From Acanthaster planci (Eukaryota > Echinodermata > Asteroidea > Valvatida > Acanthasteridae), in NCBI RefSeq assembly GCF_001949145.1, contig NW_019091498.1, positions 678,380 to 690,106 on the forward strand: a stretch of 11,727 nt of DNA. Reading direction: 5' to 3'. Shown piece by piece: positions 9,660-11,727 of this stretch. The notes beneath the pieces are model-generated. The model made no database searches. It saw only the letters and a program-made list of their open reading frames with translations, and was not told the DNA's origin. The translations under genes and the position numbers were made by a program. Within the stretch, counting starts at the first letter, position 1, and every line of letters begins with the position of its first letter.

Positions 9660-9726
9660 GCAGGAATCCAACCTCCGACCTATGGAATGCAATGATCATG
9701 CACTACCGACTGAAATTTCCAACTCC
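9660..9726 (-). repeat. tRNA-like segment (SINE head or tRNA pseudogene)
   Basis: On the minus strand, a D-arm-like CAGTCGGTAGTGC (9712-9700) is followed at tRNA-like spacing by GGTCGGAGGTTGGATTCC. Its B box, GGTTGGATTCC (9673-9663), has one mismatch to the consensus. The order and spacing are those of a tRNA body. The anticodon stem cannot be paired sensibly, the 5' half of the A box is degraded, and no clean acceptor stem is visible, so it is not a functional tRNA. A tRNA-derived SINE head is the likeliest reading. Just 3' of it on that strand is a small GTTCAA/TTGAAC hairpin (9639-9656). Confidence 0.5.
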
Positions 9727-9867
9727 CCAGTTTGCAGACCTTAGAAGTTGATAGTGTCTGCTCTGGGTGTACCATAAACGTTACAGTTATAAAGCAGGGC
9801 TTTTATGCAGATGTGAAAATGGGGCATGTGTGATGTCATCCATATGCGAGGGCGTCTCGACAATTTT

Positions 9868-10078
9868 TTGAGGGGGGGGGAAGGGATGAAGGAGGACAGG
9901 GAGGTGCACGAAGCACTCACCAGGATTAGGAGTGGAGGGGGTCAATTTTGAGGATTTTTAAAACGAATTGATTTTCATTCCCTTTCTTATTTTGGTTGAT
10001 TTTACTTTTTTGTCATTTTTTCCCTTTTTTTGTTTTTATATTCTTTCCCCCGGGAGGGCTCGTGGCTCCCCCCCCCGA
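9868..10078. other. Strand-asymmetric G-rich to C/T-rich block
   Basis: The segment opens with 9 G (9872-9880) and about 80 bases of mostly purine G-rich DNA. It passes through a T-rich middle (about 9955-10046) and ends with CCCCCGGGAGGG and 9 C (10068-10076). GGGAG (10052-10056) can pair with CTCCC (10066-10070) in the C-rich end. The shape suggests a degraded mobile element or a simple-sequence patch with skewed strands; no terminal repeat is clear enough to call one. Confidence 0.4.
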
Positions 10079-10565
10079 CACCCATGGCCATATGCTTCAT
10101 TTGATTTTGTGTCAACTGTCGTTAACTGCGTGTACCCAGAGTAACTGGCATGGCCGCAGCATTAAAAGTTGAAGCACATTCAAGCTGTTTGAAGCTGAAC
10201 CAGGATACGCAGACATGCTGCAGTGCAGCAGGCTGCAAAACTGTTGTCAGAGAGCAGCGGAGGAATCGGAGCAGGTACACCCAGCCAGTGCCACATCCTC
10301 AAAATGTTGTTGAAAAAAGGAAGCTCTTTGAAAGGAAGGATGCTCTTTACTTGAATAAAGTACTTTAGCCTGAATTCAGTTGTCTGACTAGAAAATGTCA
10401 TGCTGCAAGGTGCATTGGAGCCAGAGTTTTTGTTGGAATATGTACCTGTACCCATATATGAGATGCCATCCATCGGCACAAATAAATATAATAATCTAGG
10501 TACATGTACATATTCTTGTCCATGTACTTCTGTTGTTTTTCTTGTAACCAGTCTGGTCAAAATAA

Positions 10566-10591
10566 CAGAGTGTACATGTACCTACACTCTG
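10566..10591. repeat. Perfect 9-bp stem hairpin over a TACATGTA site
   Basis: CAGAGTGTA (10566-10574) and TACACTCTG (10583-10591) are exact reverse complements around the 8-base loop CATGTACC. The left arm and loop contain the palindrome TACATGTA (10573-10580), so two alternative pairings compete. There is no sign of a terminator or RNA gene. Confidence 0.65.
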
Positions 10592-11338
10592 CATGAACTT
10601 GAACTGTATGTTCTTCAGACTTGTCAATGTGCATGTGTGTATGTTCCTCGTGTCCTGCTTTTTTTGGGGATTAATCTAAACGGGCAGAGGCTACCTGGTT
10701 TTATCTTAAAAGTCATGCAGTTCGTGAGCCTGACATTTTCATGCTTTTCTTCATTTTGCTCGGAAGGCATGGCCTTTTTGGCACCTTGCACAGATGAACA
10801 TACGTACTTCTTGTCTCGCATTTGGTGGATGTTTCTGCGTCTGTGCCATGTTCCATCCAGTGCATTGCAAATGACAAGTTCACCGGCTCTTAAAATCACA
10901 CTTGCTCCACTGGACGGAGTTGAGGATCACTTATGAAAACTGAGGTTGGGGGGGTATTGAAGGATGTCTAATGTAGATGTGTAGGTGAGATTGAATGATG
11001 GGCACAGCAGGCCTGTGCTGTAATTTGATGTGGTAGAAATCAGAGATGGCGCATAAGTACTCAAGGAAATGATCTGTAACAATGAGAAGAGGGAAACAAA
11101 GGGATGTAATGCGCAGTGTATGCCAGTGTGTCATGTGTTGAGAGACGGGATTAATGGTAACCAAAGCCTTGTACATGTATGTGTGATTGATGAGAGGAAC
11201 GGAAGGAGGAAATGAAGACAGAGAGAGAATGAGATCCCACATGTCTTCCGTCCAGGTCTCGGTCAGGGGGTATTTGTCTCATGTTTGCTTCCTGTCCCCG
11301 CCACTCCCTATCGGCAGAGTGCCCTTGGGCAGGTACAT

Positions 11339-11350
11339 TGTACATGTACA
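11339..11350. repeat. 12-bp perfect palindrome TGTACATGTACA
   Basis: TGTACATGTACA is the longest perfect extension of the TACATGTA motif in this window apart from the overlapping pair at 9522-9535. It is a member of the dispersed motif family and no gene lies next to it. Confidence 0.6.
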
Positions 11351-11618
11351 GTACACTACCAAAGTCATTTCATGTTGTAATTTGTAACAGTGAGTTGGAA
11401 CAGTGACGCTGAAGTCACAGACTCTTGACTCAAAAAGTACGGCCTTGTTGAATGTCCGGGCAGTGCATCAGAAATCAAGTGCACTTATTCAGTGTGTAAC
11501 ATTCTCTGTGGTTTAGTTTTTCCACAGAAGTACACAAAGTACTGAAGTGAATACGTCACACGCACAATTAGTGTGTAAAAGACATTAGCCCGAGAACCAG
11601 TGTGAGAACCAACATACA

Positions 11619-11727
11619 CGCGTACTCCATTCGTTTACACTGCACTTTCTGCTTCAAAGAGGCAGCGCGTACTCCATTTGTTTACACTGCATTTTCTGCT
11701 TCAAAGAGGCAGCGCATACTCCATTCG
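11619..11727. repeat. 47-bp tandem repeat (minisatellite), runs off the right edge
   Basis: Two complete 47-bp units (11619-11665 and 11666-11712) and the first 15 bases of a third (11713-11727) lie head to tail. Units 1 and 2 differ at two positions (45/47 identical) and the third differs from unit 1 at one of 15. Two of the three changes are CpG transitions (CG to TG or CA), consistent with methylated-cytosine decay. Each full unit contains a small hairpin: CTGCTT with AGGCAG around CAAAG, with one G-T pair (11649-11665 and 11696-11712). The sequence left of 11619 does not match the unit, so the array starts here; its full length lies outside the window. Confidence 0.9.

Larger units (their letters stand above)
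9727..11618. other. Gene-free stretch with palindrome cluster and longest chance frames
   Basis: No gene can be supported. A 179-codon + strand frame at 10400-10936 and a 126-codon - strand frame at 10180-10560 overlap each other and match no family I recognise. They contain Thr/Cys/Tyr strings produced by the TACATGTA repeats. The + strand frame at 10150-10368 (72 codons) starts in a good Kozak context (GGCATGG) but is otherwise anonymous. TACATGTA occurs at 10501, 10573, 11172 and 11341, the last within the 12-bp palindrome TGTACATGTACA (11339-11350). Confidence 0.55.

Noticed and set aside
10150-10368. 72-codon + strand frame with a good Kozak start and a nearby AATAAA
   Set aside because: No domain, no conserved motif and no splice or transcript evidence; AATAAA is common in such DNA.
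10624-10899. Minus-strand 91-codon frame with a basic region and Cys/His pattern, faintly like a WRKY-GCM1/FLYWCH zinc finger
   Set aside because: The expected second Cys and the aromatic residue before the first Cys are missing, and it begins at GTG. The resemblance is too weak to name.
10400-10936. Longest open frame, 179 codons on the + strand
   Set aside because: No recognisable domain. The Thr/Cys/Tyr-rich middle comes from TACATGTA-type repeats, and a frame of this length is not surprising in 23 kb of two-strand sequence. A protein search or RNA-seq would settle it.
1250-11432. TGACTCA/TGAGTCA (AP-1 type) sites at 1250, 4404, 8531 and 11426
   Set aside because: Four copies against a chance expectation of about one to two is not convincing, and they are widely dispersed.
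1-11727. CRISPR array, operon, bacterial promoter, rRNA or known conserved microRNA
   Set aside because: No regularly spaced repeats of CRISPR type, no gene chains with ribosome-binding sites, and none of the few conserved animal microRNA sequences I looked for by eye (such as let-7, miR-1, miR-9, miR-10, miR-92 and miR-124).

Overview
This window looks like gene-free nuclear DNA from a multicellular animal. It has a mid-to-low GC content, long mononucleotide runs, dispersed inverted-repeat elements, tRNA-like (SINE-type) fragments and a minisatellite. It has no gene-dense layout, no bacterial ribosome-binding-site pattern and no operon. The repeated TACATGTA palindrome, two TACCGGTA palindromes and many runs of 8-10 C or G recall marine invertebrate genomes, with echinoderm or lancelet-type as my guess. 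That assignment is an impression from base patterns, not a proven identification.

No protein-coding gene can be supported. The longest open frames (179 codons on the + strand at 10400-10936, 126 on the - strand at 10180-10560, 121 on the + strand at 3280-3645) match no family I recognise. They run through homopolymers or repeats and are about the size expected by chance in 11.7 kb. The window is best read as intergenic or intronic.

Layout: 1-1750 is unique-looking sequence with a perfect RFX X-box-like palindrome (1080-1093) and an AT-rich patch with a paired homeodomain-type site (about 1300-1395). At 1751-2280 there are four TACATGTA palindromes. Two copies of one MITE-like element follow in opposite orientation: a truncated - strand copy (2053-2220) and a full + strand copy with terminal inverted repeats (2932-3177). 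From 3178 to 5136 there is little beyond poly-T, poly-G and poly-C runs. At 5137-5228 lies an imperfect foldback with a CCAAT box in each arm, then a short GC-rich hairpin in a probable transposon remnant (5385-5425). A TATA box with weak initiator candidates sits at 6175-6220 without a convincing gene behind it. The next 2.9 kb is featureless apart from poly-C runs and a small hairpin.

From 9071 on, structure is denser: a perfect 12-bp stem (9104-9134), two facing tRNA-like segments (about 9538-9568 on +, 9660-9726 on -), a G-rich to C-rich asymmetric block (9868-10078), a hairpin inside a TACATGTA cluster (10566-10591), and a 47-bp tandem repeat that runs off the right edge (11619-11727).

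Nothing here amounts to a demonstrated new biological system. The observations most worth checking are the inverted MITE pair, the facing tRNA-like segments, the 47-bp array and the clustered TACATGTA palindromes.
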